Source of the DNA: Hygrophila difformis
Lineage: Eukaryota > Streptophyta > Magnoliopsida > Lamiales > Acanthaceae
Length of the DNA: 64,000 nucleotides
Direction of reading: 5' to 3'
NCBI GenBank assembly: GCA_030278955.1
Contig: JAOANR010000002.1
Location: forward strand, 7,987,982-8,051,981
Shown: in pieces, positions 1-13,209 of the stretch
Layout: every line of letters begins with the position of its first letter
Numbering within the stretch: the first letter of the stretch is position 1
Program-made: the position numbers and the translations under genes
Notes under the pieces: generated by a model
What the model saw: the letters and a program-made list of their open reading frames with translations, nothing else
What the model was told of the DNA's origin: nothing
Database searches by the model: none

Positions 1-471
1 CCCATCCTTTATTAAAGCATCGAATCTAAAAGGAAAATACAAAACAAAAGAAAAGCTCAAAACATAATAAAAAACAAATAAATGCCACATCAAAATCATT
101 CTTTATTCTTTATTGGGATTAATGAAAAATCTTCATTTTGCCATTTAATAGTATATGACGGGAAGAACCTTGTTTGTGTGGATCAGTCGAAGCCTCGAAG
201 GGGCTTGAACATTTTCAACCCATGCTATCAATGTTTATGGTTTTTATTTTTCATTTTTTTTTGGCAAACTGAAAAAAGCAACATTGTCTTAAAACAAGCA
301 ATACTTTTTAAGATGCCCCCTTCGATTTTTATTTTATTTCACTATCCAATATAAAACTTTAATTATTTATAACTCAAGTTTATTAAATTTCCTCTTACAA
401 ATACTTTCTCTTAAATTTCCCTTAGTCAAACTAGCATTTTATTAAGAAATGGTGTAAGATAGGAGTATAAT

Positions 472-725
472 ATACTATCTCTATATTTTTGGGTTTGTAA
501 CATTTGATAGAAATATGCATGTCGACACATATTTTCAACGATTAGTAACTTAAATTGTGTACAATGAAAAATTATATAAAATTGATACAAGTTAAGACAA
601 ATCTAACAAGATTTCACTTAATTATATTTTTTGTTCAATAACCATGATAAACGTTTGAAATAAAGTTAAACTGGGAATAGTGAAAAAAAAATACCAATGT
701 GGCAAACCTAACAAAACAGAGGGAG
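472..725. mobile_element. Degenerate Stowaway-like MITE
   Basis: The right end reads acagagggagta, as in the window's better Stowaway copies, and the left end is a decayed tactatctct. The interior shares phrases with other copies here (tttcaacgattagtaact, aacaagatttcactt). The rest of 1-1278 is AT-rich, with no coding signal and a short TA repeat near 1245-1264. Confidence 0.5.
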
Positions 726-1278
726 TATAATTTTGTGAGTAGTTAAAGATAAAAAAGACTGTGCATATAAAATGGTGTTTCTATATAAAAATTACAACGA
801 ATATTGTTCAAAATACGTTAATAAATAAGTACGAGTCTAACATAAAAAAGGTTTATTTATTTATTTATTTATTTTTGGCTATGATGGACCTAGGGCTTCA
901 AACTAAAATCAATTGGTGACAGATAGAGTGGCTCATATCCATATAAATAAGGAATATCCCAACATACGAACGATGTGGGGACATTATAACAGCTAGACCT
1001 TTAATTATTAATAATAAGGTGAAATTGTATAGTTTTGTTACTCTCTATTCTCATTGATGACTTACCAAGTACCATGTGACAATGAAATTAAGAATGTGGT
1101 AATTACTTTGAAATTAATTATTTATGAACGAATGAAATGCTCCAATGCATGTAATATAATAAGCCTTGTAGTATATGGCAGAAGAAAATCGACGACCAAT
1201 CCGCTGAGTTATCAATCCACATAGTATTAAATAACACTCATACACACATATATATATATATATACGAGTTTATATATA

Positions 1279-4200
1279 CTAGCTAGAACTCGCTTGGTAG
1301 CGCGCGCTACGCTGCGCGCGCCCGGTGAGGAACAAACGTTATGAAAATAAAAGTATAATTAAGATAAATAATTCAAATGTTAGATGGAAATGAAATATCC
1401 AACAAAAACTATAGTACAATTTTTTTTATTTTTTTTCACTTTTCTTTGATTAAGAAGGCCCTTCTAATCATTTGAGAGTGTAGAGCTCCTCCAGTACTTC
1501 AAGTAAGATAAGGCGTACAATGAACTTTGGAGATGAATCCCTAACACTTGAAGTTCTTCGATAAACTCAACAAATTCTTTCCAAATTTGTGTCCATGATT
1601 TAAAAAGCTTCATTAGCAAAACCTTGTACACTAAAAATTGAAGCACATCTAACGCACAACAATATACAGGTTCACGGAATCACAAAATAGGGTTTGCTAA
1701 GGAAAGTTTCTCACAAGATAAAGTCGAATGTTCATCAATCTTCGTATCAGTGGGGCATATATCAATGTTTGGTAAATCATATCGAGAGTCCGGATGGTTT
1801 GATCAATAAATAAAACCAAGATAACAGTTTTGCGATATATAAAATTGCAATTGTTTAGAAAGAGAAATCACTTACAACATATTTTGAAGTACTACATTAA
1901 AATAAACTTCCCTTCACGACAGGAGGATGCGCAGGGCTGGATGGTTGGAACAAAAACCTAAAATCAATATGAGAATAAAGTACCAATCATCAATAAAGAA
2001 TGAGTCAAGTAAAGGAAACTTATTTTGAAAAAACCCTAGCACACCCTGTTGAAAGGACAGTAGAATAAAATGAAGAGATGTGTTTTCTAATCAGGCAACA
2101 ACTAAAATTAGGGATAGACGTTGTTGTATAAGCTGCAACGTCTATGTGATAAGTAAAATAGATCAGACATCTGCAAACATCTAGGAAAGTACTTGAACCA
2201 ATTTCCTAATCGACCTGGTGAGTGTCCAGATGGCAGAACGCTGCACTTCCACTGAAGCATCACTTTGAAAAGTCTGATGAGTGCACGAAGAATAGATGCA
2301 TATGCTCATCCAAACTTCCTATAGATAAGCATACACTGTATTCATTAATATATAGTATGAATAAAATCAAAGTTTATCAAAAAATAAAAGGGAGAAAAAA
2401 AAGTAAGAAATAGAAGGGGATATTATTGACCACCAAAACTTCAAGAGTATGGAGAATATCCAGTGCATAAGTATAGTCTTTAAACCTATCACTATCACTA
2501 AGAACTTGAATACCTTTCATTAAAGTTGCTCAAGCAGATACAAAATCTAGAAGGAAAAGACCAAAAACATACAAATTAGGTACAACTAAAATAGTACAAT
2601 ACTACAATCTAAACAATGGCAGTTGATAAGTTCCAAGTTTGTGCATTGAAATTGATCTTACCAGAGATCCATGAACATGTCGATTAGTAGCCGGCAAACT
2701 AAAGGATGGCCATAACTCTAATATTAATGTGAACAGATCTAGTAGATATTTACGAATTTGCTGTACTTGTAGAACATAAAATGTAAGGGTCTGAATATGA
2801 TTATTAAACAATAGAATATAAAGAGAAAGTATGTCAGCGAACAATAGAAACCAGAGTCCCAAGTTTCCAAGTGATATACTCCTTAAGTGCATAGTCACAA
2901 ATGCGAACAATATTGAGGAGATCAGACATAACCTTCACACCGACGTCATTGACAAGAGTAAATGAGAAAGGCTAAAGCAAAAGCATCATTTAGAAAATGC
3001 GAGACACGCTTTGGACAAAACCATTTAATTAACTTTCCCACACAAATAGACAATTTATATGTTGCTCTTCCTCAACAAAATATATAACACACTGGCAGTT
3101 ACATCATCTTGATCGAGAGACCAAGACAGGTCTAGCAATATCACAAGTGACATAAATTTGCGTGGTTGAACTCGAATCACATATCTAATTCCTCATCAAA
3201 AGGGAGAGGCAAGGTACAATTTTCATTGTTAATTGTAATTAAAAACCAGAATCTCCAATCAATAAAAAAGAAATAGTAAGATTATTAAAATAAACTAAAG
3301 GATTTCAATCAATGCCAATGCAAATTCCTATGTCCCAAAAACAACCCACGTGTCATTTGAATTAAGATGATAGTCTGATATTAATTTTAAAATCCAAGCA
3401 ACAAGGTGCCGAGTCTTCAAAACTTCAATTGTGCATCTTAAATTCCAAATCTACCATATAACAAATTAACAATGTACCAAAAGCTTCAAAGAGAATCAAT
3501 ATAACTCAACTCAGAACCTATAAAGTTTAATTCTGATGCTGAATTCAGTGAGATCATTGTTGTCTGGTTTCAACTTTCTTTCTGCTAAAGCCTATCAAGT
3601 GCACTGTCAACATCACCTGCAATACCTAATTCCCAATTCCTGCATAAGAGCGCCATTAAAATTCATCTCCAATTAAAATAAGAATCGAATGGTAGCTGGT
3701 GGACACCTCAATTCGCAGTTACAATGGGAACATGAAATTGCACAAATAAAGAACCAATTTAACAACATAAATGACAAATGAATTGCCTCTCCCAGTATGC
3801 ACTAAATTGTCATCAATACAAATTAAAATACTGAAACTTGATAATGCTCTAAATATAGAACCTATAAACCAGATGGGGTAGATTGACTATGAATCTCAAC
3901 AAAGACAGCAACAAAAAGCCACCACGGGAGTTTTTCAGGAGTTCAGATGCCCTTTTTTATTATTTTTTTCACAATTGAAGGTATAGATGATGAGGACATT
4001 AGTAAGGATATATCTGTCCGATCTTTAGATGGTGCGAAACTAAATCGCAATCGCACGAATCGAACATTCTATCAACAAAGAAATATCGTCCTACAAACCG
4101 AATCCATAAATGGATGACATAAGATTATAAGAAGAAGCCCTACCCAAATGTCTGAAACAAATAAAAGGATTTAACTGTGCAAAAGATCATAGACATCATC

Positions 4201-4959
4201 TATATCAGACACACCAACAATTTTCAGAAATTCACAAAAGAAATGGAAATCGCGGAGAGTACTATCATCAGGTTATGTATCTTTCATCCACTGCTATTGC
4301 TAAAAACAAAATGGAAGATATTACCTCCACTTTCAACATAAAATGGCTCCGATCGCAATCCTGATGCTACCGAATGTAAATATGGTAAAATCCTTTCTTC
4401 AACTCACAGTAGCCGCAAAACGAGGGAAGGGGGCGACGAGACAGACCTGGGCAATGGACAGGATGGAAGAAGCTGGCCATTGGATCGTGGAAAGGATGGT
4501 ACCCTGGGAGACAGAGGACGTCCTGGGGCGGAATGAATGCGGAGGGCCGCGGGTACAAGTGCATGAAGGAGTGTAGCAGGCCGGTGCTGGTTCCTGGCGG
4601 CGGCGACGACTTATGGACAGTGCCGATTTGGTGCGTAAGGTTGTAGGATTTGAGTGGAAATGGTGAGGAAGGCTCCGTAAGAAGCGAGGATCCGGAGGAG
4701 GCCAACAAGCAACGGAAGCGCCTGAACATTCTCGAGGAAGGGCAAGGAGCAAGAATAGAGGCGGTAAAGAGAGGGAAGCACGGAGGCGCAAGAGAGACGG
4801 GATGGAGAGGAATTAGGCAAATGCCAGGTGGTTTTGGAAATGGGATACTGGCTCGGTGGGAATTAGGTTTGGGAGGAGGTAGGGTATGACGTTGGGAGGG
4901 AGGGTTGGAAAGTACTATTCATTGAATAGTACTTTTGCAAGGAATTTATATAATATAGA
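1279..4959 (-). mobile_element. Candidate non-autonomous Helitron
   Basis: Read on the minus strand, the segment starts TCTATATTATATAAA at 4959 with an A just outside. It ends CTAG at 1279 with a T just outside. This is the A^T insertion, 5'-TC and 3'-CTRR arrangement of Helitrons. A perfect 8-bp GC stem (1300-1307 with 1314-1321, 6-nt loop) lies 20 nt inside the 3' end, matching the usual subterminal hairpin, though a little farther in than typical. No target duplication is expected. No Rep/helicase ORF is seen, so it would be non-autonomous. A GC-rich patch at about 4400-4870 with minus-strand ORFs up to 130 aa looks like a first exon or captured gene fragment, but I do not recognise the product. 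The assignment rests on the termini only. Confidence 0.55.
4399..4791 (-). other. Unrecognised GC-rich open frame inside the Helitron candidate
   Basis: A 130-codon frame starts with a hydrophobic leucine-rich stretch resembling a signal peptide (residues about 6-17) and continues as a Pro/Ser/Arg-rich sequence of low complexity. Other frames are open over the same interval, as expected for locally GC-rich DNA, so openness is weak evidence of coding. It could be the first exon or 5' leader of a captured gene. I recognise no family. Confidence 0.2.
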
Positions 4960-5830
4960 TATATATTTATAATGTAAATTGTTGAATATATTAAAATTAT
5001 CCTTCTAAATCACTAAACTCAATTTCAAAATATCACAATTAACAACAATCACTCAATAATTTTCCCAGTGACATATTCAATGTCCAAGTTTTTGATGGCT
5101 CACTTTATTACCTCCCGCATTCAGTCACTCTCCAGTCTCCTAGTCCTCTCCTATTAATTTATAGTAATCATTTATGCTCATATTTAAATTTGATGAACAT
5201 AATTCATGTGTTATTTAATACAGAGTATTTTCTCATTTACAAATAGTATTGTGTAACGCATGATTTGTAATCTAGTTTTAAATACTCTCCTCCATCTATA
5301 AAATGAAATAAAGTACTAAAAAGTACTGTAAGTCTGTAACAAAGGAGTATCAATCTCTCTTCCTTTTACTCATTCTTCTTCCCCAAATCAACAATCCCTA
5401 ATTTCAGATTTTCAGTCCCAATACAATAATCTATCAACTTGGAGTTGTATACCTTAGTTTTCATTGCTGAATGGTGTTGTGGTAGACTGCTAGTTGTTGC
5501 AATAGATAGTAGTAGAAGGTATGGATTGTTCACTCATGCCCTTTTGTACTGTACTGTATACTAGTAGTAATTAATTATGGTGAACAGGAATCTCTCTCTG
5601 TGATGGCGCATTTTGTGGGACGCCATTAAAATTGCCTCCGCACCCATTCACTCCTTCACCATTCTACTTTTTTGCGGTTTCTTCATTTCTAGGGCACCCA
5701 AATTCCCTCTGTTTTCTGCCCCTTTTTTTTTTTTTTTGGTGAATGTTTCTTTTTGCTGAAGAGTATGTGCTGTGGATGCGTGTGAATTGATGCTTTGTTT
5801 GATTGTGGGTGAATTTTGTTTCGAGCGAAG
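4960..5830. other. Upstream region of the BRX-like gene
   Basis: AT-rich sequence between the Helitron end and the BRX-like start codon. The stretch from about 5345 to 5760 is pyrimidine-rich and probably includes promoter and 5' leader. A poly-T run sits near 5727-5739. No separate gene is visible. Confidence 0.4.
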
Positions 5831-8800
5831 ATGCTTACATGCGTACGTTCCAAGGAAGGCGCCGACGAGTCATCGCTGGCCATTGATGCTCGTCCTCACG
5901 GCCACCATCAGCTCAACCCTAACGCCGTCGATACTAAACACGCGATCAAAGGCATTTCTTCTCAGGTAATTGATTCGATTGGCGAATTAGGACGCATTCT
6001 GCGAGAATTTTGTGCGATTTTGGTTCTGATTTTGATTTTTTTTTTTTGGCTGTAGATCAAGGATATGGCACTGAAGGCGTCGGGTGCTTACCGGCACTGC
6101 GTGCCGTTCGCAAACCAGCCGATTCCCGAGCAGCGAAGGAACGGGAGCTTCGTCAGCGGAGGAGGCGAGGCGGACTGGATGGCTTCTGAGAAGTTCCGGT
6201 GGTCGTACCGGCGGACTGGTAGCTCGACAGCGGGGAGGAGGGAGCTGGAGGCGAGGCTCAGGGGGATTTCGAGCGGGGAGAGGACGCCGGCGCCGACTTC
6301 AGGTTCGGCTAGCGGGCGCCGAGCCGAGCCGGTGGTGTTCGTGGAGGAGAGCGAGCCGAAGGAATGGGTAGCTCAGGTGGAAGCCGGTGTCCTAATTACC
6401 TTTCTGTCCTTGCCCCGCGGAGGCAATGACCTTAAGCGGATTCGATTCAGGTGACTTAGTTTGGTAATTTCAATTTTTTTGGTGGGGGTTTCCATTAATA
6501 ATTAAATTAATGTTTATTTGTTAGTTAGCTACTTAAGATTACTAAGTCTACAACTAAAACAAAATAGGAGTACATTTTAGAATATAGCCTATTCATGCAT
6601 AACCATGCGGACCACTTAGATCATTTTTATTGCATAGCCCTTTTTAGGTTAGAACGTTTTTTTTTTAAATTCCTATGAGACAATGTAGCACTAATTAAAC
6701 TTTTTTTTTTTTTTAATTGTAGAATGAGGTCGTAGGTAACATGTAGAAAACATTTTATGAAGGTTATACTTTCTTCATTTCATAATATTATATGTATTCT
6801 AAAAATATTTGAAATTAATCGTAATCTACAAAATTCTAATTTACTTAATTACTATTTTTCCTACAATCTTTTCCTTTCTTATTTTTTGTTTGAATTTTAT
6901 CTATTTGGTTATATATGTGTATAAACTTAAAACTATACATATTTAAAATTTGAGGGAGTATTAAATGGTGGGTGGAGTTTATGATTTGGCATGATTGGCA
7001 TAGTTAAATAGCCATCATTCAAGGTAATTAGGCGTTGAAAGTGTGTGGTCTATGCATCTGAGCCTCTCTCAATTAGCTTACATGCTTTATGACCATTAGG
7101 TAAAAGCACTTTGGATATAATTACTTGCAATTATTGATGGGTTTTTGGGGGAGTTTTTATTTATTTTAATTATTAATTTAAATTCAAATTGCATTCAACA
7201 GAATAAAAGATGTTAACCATAGCCACAGCCCACAGGTCAACCGTGGGCGGGCTTCATTGCTGTTGGTGTATAGGAAGTACGTATTTAATATAATAATCTC
7301 ACCTACAGACACCGGCGGAGGCGTTTATCAATTATCAATTACTCCTATGAAGTTTGCATTGAAATATTATCTTATGGTGAAAAAGTACTAGAAAGGTAAA
7401 TGTATAGTGCCCCAAGAACAGAGTTATTGTCCGAGTGAATTTTAGAAACTGCCAGCCAGACTGGATATGGCTCAAAATTAACTTGCCCCAGTTTTACATA
7501 GGAAATCAGCAATGGTCAGGATTTATGTCCACCATATGTAAAAGTTCTGAGAAAGACAACTAGGGTGCTGGTTGTGCCTGGTGCCCTGTTCTTTTTTTAA
7601 AGAGTTACAACCACCTGTCAACCTTATGCATTTCCTTGGTTTAGTACCGAAATGGTATAATCCTCAAGGGCTTAGAAGTTGGAACATGCATGATTAAGGT
7701 TAGGTAGAAGCTTTGAAATTCTTCATTTTCTGTGTTGAAAAATGGATTCTCAGTAGATCACGGAGAAATTTTAGGAAACTGCCAAGGGCTAAACGTACCT
7801 AAACTTTGGAACACAATTTTCTCTAGAAAAGAAAATGACACAACTCATAGTCCTTTCAAATATTTCCTTTTCTAAAGTCTGAAACGGCTTACCTCATAGA
7901 AACTCCTTGGTGGGCCTGTGTTTTCATGGTGTCGGATAACCCTTTTACTATTTGTTGCTGGCTTGTCGGGGAGTGCCAAGGCTTCCATTTTCACGCCTTG
8001 TTTTGTCATCTTCCGGGGCAACTATTTCTTGTCAATGTCTGGGCGAGTCATGTTGGAAACAATTGTATATCCTGTCACTCCCCAGAACCAGAGAGTGATG
8101 ACAAGATAGGATCTGATCATTCTGCCCTCTCAACAACAAGCCAGTCCAGCTGTTGTGTGCTTTTTACTTCATTATAAACTACAGTATGTTTATACAAGGG
8201 GAAGTTTTTGACAGTGGTAAAAAAAAAAACTGTAGGTGCTTTTTCTAGATGATGGTGAACTGTGAATGCGTGTTTTTTTAAAATTCAGTGCACATCACGG
8301 GTGCCTTGAATGGCCTTGGTAATGGTCCCCCACAGGTGGCTTCTCGAAGGTACAGAGAAGTCATAAATACATATCAGGAGGGGGAGAACGGTGAAACAGT
8401 GGCAAACTGGCAATTGATTCAGTTTGGCCTGTGCAATAAAATTGAATGGTGCAATCAAACAGGGTCTTAATATGTTGTCCCCGTTTTATGATAACATTAC
8501 ACATGACTTTGGACATTAATTTTTGCCAAGTAGTGAAGTGTACACTCATAATATCTCTGGTCTATTTTCTGGACTCTGACTTGTGATCTATTCAATTCTC
8601 GTGACAAGATTTTAATCATGCCTGTGGCATATTTCTTTACCCTCTAATTTCGTGGGAGAGTTGTTGGATGCCCTCTAAGTGAAGTCAAATGATTTTCTGT
8701 TTGTACATGTGTCCAAGTTCGATTTTTTGCTCTCCGGTCCCCATCAGCCATCATGCTGTGCTGCACTTATGAAGAATCTTTTGTAGGCCAGAGTTAGTGG

Positions 8801-9854
8801 CTTGCCAATAATGAAACCACAGCCCCTTAAAGCATAACTTATGAAGATTCATTGTTTTGGTTAGAACTTAGAATGATGCAATTAGTCCTTGACCACCAAT
8901 CTTGTGGAACCTATAATCCACGATTTGTGTCTGCACGTCTTAATCTCTGGACAACTGAATCTTTATTGTTATTTTTGTCATGCTAAAATGAAAGATTGGT
9001 CTGAATATCTGATCTTTGAAATATACACAAGCAGGATTTCATCAATTACTACTATATTCGAACCGTATTGCTTTGTTAAACCTGGTTTAGTTCTGTTCAC
9101 TCATCAGTATGTGATATCGTGTTTTGTTAGCCGAGAAATGTTCAACAAATGGCAAGCTCAGAGGTGGTGGGCTGAGAACTCCGAGAAAGTGATGGAGCTT
9201 TACAATGTTCAGAGGTTCAATCCTGGATCCATTCCTCTTCCAGCAACTCCAAGATCCGAGGATGATGCCAGTTCGAAAATGGGATCCATCGAAAACAGTC
9301 CTGCAACACCGTCACTTGGTAGGGAGCCACTGCCTCACACTTTGAATCGACCAACTGGGATGGGGACAGCGTTCTCCTCATCAGATTCCCTAGATCTTAA
9401 CTCAATGCATTCGAGGTCAAACTACGATTCTTGTGGCATTACCTCAACCCCCAAGCTCTCCAACATCAGTGGCACCAAGACCGAAACATCCTCAATGGAT
9501 GCCTCAATAAGGACCAGCTCCTCCCGTGATGCTGACCGCTCTGGAGAAATATCCATCAGCAATGCCAGTGATTTGGAGAGTGAGTGGGTCGAGCAGGACG
9601 AACCGGGGGTGTACATTACCATCCGAACCCTCCCTGACGGCAAGAGAGAACTCAGACGCGTCAGGTTCAGGTCAGGTTTTATTACTTTTGCCGTAAATGC
9701 AGCAACCTTGCCAAGCATATTTAGATTCATTTATTGCCAAATCTACACTAACTTGAAGTTGAATGTATGGCTCAGCCGGGAGAAATTCGGGGAGATTCAT
9801 GCTAAACTGTGGTGGGAAGAGAACCGAGCTAGGATACACAAACAATACTTGTGA
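5831..9854 (+). CDS. BREVIS RADIX-like (BRX domain) protein, 4 exons, 382 aa
   Basis: Exons 5831-5965, 6056-6450, 9131-9670 and 9776-9854 join in phase with GT-AG introns and give 382 residues. The N-terminus MLTC, with its near-terminal cysteine, and the IKDMALKASGAYRHC segment (residues about 46-60) are typical of the family, in which the cysteine is a candidate S-acylation site. Two BRX domains follow, at about 142-200 (ITFLSLPRGGNDLKRIRF then SREMFNKWQAQRWW) and 327-382 (ITIRTLPDGKRELRRVRF then SREKFGEIHAKLWWEENR). Between them is a Ser/Thr-rich linker. Each BRX domain is split by an intron at the same phase-2 point inside RF-S-RE, which supports the model. Family members act at the plasma membrane and nucleus in auxin-linked root, phloem and stomatal polarity. 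The upstream in-frame ATG at 5816 is less likely because MLTC is the family start. Intron 2 (2,680 bp) is long and AT-rich; I see no gene in it. Confidence 0.93.
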
Positions 9855-10097
9855 ACTTGCTCTAATCCAATTCAATCCTACGCTCGAAAATGCAACATCC
9901 AAAGTGAGTATTAGCCGGCTAACTCTAAGAAGCCAAATCTGAGTATTAGCCAGCATTCTCTCGATGAATTGGCAGAGATTGAATAGAGATGGAAATCATC
10001 GATTTTATTACTACAAGAGAATGCCTCCTGTTTTGGGCTTCTTTTTTATTTGTCTGTTTGTTGCCTGAAATTGTGGTGTATTTGGGGTTGATGTTCT

Positions 10098-10099
<2 letters not shown>

Positions 10100-10132
<33 letters not shown>
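10100..10132. repeat. (TA)n microsatellite
   Basis: About 16 uninterrupted TA units, 245 bp downstream of the BRX-like stop codon. Confidence 0.95.
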
Positions 10133-10139
<7 letters not shown>

Positions 10140-10190
10140 AATTTGCTCTAGATATCCTATGGTAACTGAAATGTTCTTGCAAGTATAAAT

Positions 10191-10591
10191 TTTTTTGGCT
10201 TGATAGCCCTCAAGGGGCTAGGAAAAAACAAGGAAATAAAAAAAAGGAGAACAGCAAAACACAGGAAAAACGACAGGATAAAAATAACAAGGCAAGATTA
10301 TTGCCTAGGAAACAGGTACCCGCCGCCAGAAAAGGCATCAGACAATTCGGAGGAAAAGTCCATGTGGCATAGAAGACTTTGCTCTCGGCTCCCATCCGAG
10401 CAAGACCATCAGCGACCATATTACATTCCCTCAAAATAATGTTCAAACCGACAGTTGAGAAAGGAACGCCTAGCATCACGAATCGGAGCCACAGTGGAAG
10501 ATAGTCAGTGACCATTAACAGGTGAGGAATTCAGCAAGTCCAACGCACGTGTAGAGTCACACTTACACAACACCTCTGAATATCCCTTACC
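10191..10591 (-). mobile_element. 5'-truncated L1-type LINE fragment
   Basis: The minus strand encodes the end of a LINE RNase H domain (ILRECNMVADGLARMGAES then TWTFPPN), followed by a short 3' tail ending in A-rich sequence. The same motif order closes ORF2 of the full LINE at 27.9-33.7 kb, but the sequences are clearly diverged. A perfect 15-bp target duplication (cttgcaagtataaat) flanks it at 10176-10190 and 10592-10606. This is ordinary 5' truncation during target-primed reverse transcription. The remaining DNA from 9855 to 11836 holds no other gene I can support. Confidence 0.9.
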
Positions 10592-11836
10592 CTTGCAAGT
10601 ATAAATTGATTTCAAAAATTGAGTTGTATTGAAAGTCTTGGATTCGCATATGTCAGGGACAATATTTGTGCAATTTTTTGGGCAGGAAAGATGTGCACTA
10701 CTAGATGTTCCGAATTTGATGAAATGAAATTATGGCGAACGTCGTACAATCATTTTCCTTTTCCCTGACAAGAACCCAGCAAACGCTTTTCTTTCACTTT
10801 CCCACACTCTTCATGTTCAAATTTCCTCTGCTTCTTGTCCCCACATGTGTGGAATAGTGGTGTGGGTGCACGTGTTGTGCTGAACCCATGTTGCAGTTTC
10901 AGACCAAAGCATTTATGCTCTTGTCCTCTGTGGGGGCGGGATCCCCTTTCTTCTGCTTTTCCATTGATACAACAACCATACAGCAGGAGAATGGAGATTG
11001 GTAATGATACCAAGTAGTATGTATGTCCACAGCAGAGAGCACACACCCTCTAGCTTCATTCACAAAGTCACACTCAGGGGGGAATTATAACCAAGTTTAT
11101 GCACAAATGTCCCCCTTCATTGCACTAAAATCCTTTGGCACCCCTTGAAGTGTTATGGTGGATGGAAATAAATCTTGCAACAGTTGCAACCCTAATTTTT
11201 AATCTTCTTGTCTGTACTCTCCACAATACACCACCACCTACATCGAAATTAAACCCTGTCTGTACTCTAATCCAAAAACCCACATGTGCCAGCCACATAC
11301 ATTCATATGCAAAAATTAAAATCTGAGCAAGGAAATTCATATATTAAAAAAAAAAAGAAGAAAAATTTAATCTAAACAACAAAAACAGTACTCTTGGAAC
11401 AAAAAAAACACTCGTGGCCACTCTGTCACTAACATTTCTTACAAGACATACGCACGCACGCGTGCTAAAGCCTAAAAGCACCTTCCTTTCACTTACACTT
11501 CCACTTATACACACTCACACACAGACACACACACATATAGTGTATACCTATACATATACTACATATATACTGATAATAATGGATGTACATATATATAAAT
11601 TAAATAGGGTTCAGTTTTCTTACACAGCCACAGTGCAGTTGTGTCTACAGTTGAGTTACTGATTAATTTGCCCACAGCCCATATCCCACCTTTAATTGTT
11701 TTCGTCTCTCCAATAATTCTCGCCCAAGATCCAAGCCGTCTCATTTGGCTTTTTCAATTCCAATTCGAAACATAATTCATCAAATTAGAGAGAGTCCTGG
11801 TTCATTCTGTTATTACATACTGCAATTTACCAATTG

Positions 11837-12916
11837 ATGGAGAGAGTACAGGCGGCGGCGACACGGCCGCGGCGGAAAACGCCGTCATTCTCGTCGTCCC
11901 TGCTGGACGCCATCTACCATTCCATCGACGAGCAGAGCCAGCAGAGAGCGACCAAGGACGGTCAGGGGCAAGATACTGTTGGACTCCGGAGCCGGAGGAA
12001 CAACGGCGCCCAAGTGGAGGCGGAAATCGAGAGCCTCCGACGGGCGATCATGGTCGAGAAATGGATGGAGAATTACGCCGCCAGGTCTAATTCCGGGTCC
12101 TCCACGGATTCCGGCGCCTTTTCCTCTTCGGAGACGGATTCCTCATCGGCCTCGGCGTCGGGTCCTAATAAATCCGCCACACACGGCGGCCGGACGCGCC
12201 TCTCCCTCCCTGGAATCACCAAACAGGCTGCAATGGCGGCGGACGCGACGCCCAAGCGGGAAGGACGGTTCACCAGGACGAAATCCAGGGCGATGAAGAT
12301 CTACGGGGATTTGAAAAAGGTGAAGGAGCCGAGCTCCCCCGGCGGCAAAATTGCAAGCTTTTTGAACTCCATTTTCAGCCCTAGGTCCAAAAACCACGGC
12401 CGCGGCGGCGGCGCCGCCCTGGAGAACGATTTCGGCCACGTCAGAAAATCGAGATCAATGAAGGACCCGTCAACAACGACATCGGCATCGACGTCCTGCC
12501 TGAGCAAAAACCACTCCTCCAGCGGGGCGAAATCGAATAGATCCGTCAGGTTCTGCCCCGTCAGCACCATTCTCGACGAGGACAAGAACATCATTAAACA
12601 CGACAAAATTGGGGGCGAATTCCCCGTAATCGGCAGCCGCTTCATCAAGAAGAACATCGGCAGTTTCCGGCTGGCCGAGGGGAAGAATCAGAGGAGGCAC
12701 GAATTCAGGGAATTTTACGACAATGAAAGCGATTTGGAAATGGACGACGACGGGATGAGCTGCGCCAGCTCGGATTTGTTCGAGCTGGAGAACATCGTGG
12801 GCGGTCGGGTGACGGCGGCGATGTACGAGGAAGAGCTGCCGGTGTACGGAACGACGAGTGTTGCAATGAATCAGGCCATTGCCAGCCACCATCATCATCA
12901 TCATCAGCTTTTCTGA
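11837..12916 (+). CDS. BIG GRAIN 1-like protein, single exon, 359 aa
   Basis: An intronless frame, distinctly GC-richer than its surroundings. The start is the ATG at 11837 (MERVQ). The conserved N-terminal box TPSFSSSLLDAIYHSID (residues about 19-35) is the hallmark of BIG GRAIN 1-like proteins. Further matches are the RRAIMVEKWME helix, the Ser-rich stretch after it, the RTKSRAMKIYGDLKK block, GGKIASFLNSIF, and the C-terminal acidic SCASSDLFELENI segment. In rice BG1 is a plasma-membrane-associated positive regulator of auxin response and transport that affects grain size; dicot members are less studied. The protein is basic, Ser-rich and apparently disordered, with no membrane segment. It ends in six consecutive histidines followed by QLF. 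A long CA-rich and TA-rich leader precedes it (about 11500-11590). Confidence 0.88.
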   Translation: MERVQAAATRPRRKTPSFSSSLLDAIYHSIDEQSQQRATKDGQGQDTVGLRSRRNNGAQVEAEIESLRRAIMVEKWMENYAARSNSGSSTDSGAFSSSETDSSSASASGPNKSATHGGRTRLSLPGITKQAAMAADATPKREGRFTRTKSRAMKIYGDLKKVKEPSSPGGKIASFLNSIFSPRSKNHGRGGGAALENDFGHVRKSRSMKDPSTTTSASTSCLSKNHSSSGAKSNRSVRFCPVSTILDEDKNIIKHDKIGGEFPVIGSRFIKKNIGSFRLAEGKNQRRHEFREFYDNESDLEMDDDGMSCASSDLFELENIVGGRVTAAMYEEELPVYGTTSVAMNQAIASHHHHHHQLF

Positions 12917-13209
12917 TGATCGGTCGGAAATTGGGGAATTGTTTTCATGTAAAATTAATTAATTGATGAGTTGATTAAGTGTCGATCCATCTGACTTTAA
13001 TTTGATCTTCAATTAATTAATGAATGATCAGTGTAATTTAACAAACAATCAGGTGTATGTAGTTTGGATTTCAGTGCAAATTTCTAATCAGATTGTTAAG
13101 GTTCAAAATCCATTGGATTCCACAAAGGATCATGTTTCAAGAACAAGAACCACAATACCATTAAAAAAAGGGTTTAGGTTCAAATTTTATGATTATGTTC
13201 CAAGTTTTA

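Noticed and set aside
10210..10515. Small stand-alone protein gene on the minus strand
   Set aside because: It is the RNase H tail of a 5'-truncated LINE bounded by a 15-bp target duplication.
12073..12904. Several long minus-strand and alternate-frame ORFs over the BG1-like gene
   Set aside because: They are antisense or out-of-frame shadows of a GC-rich real exon and show no family similarity.
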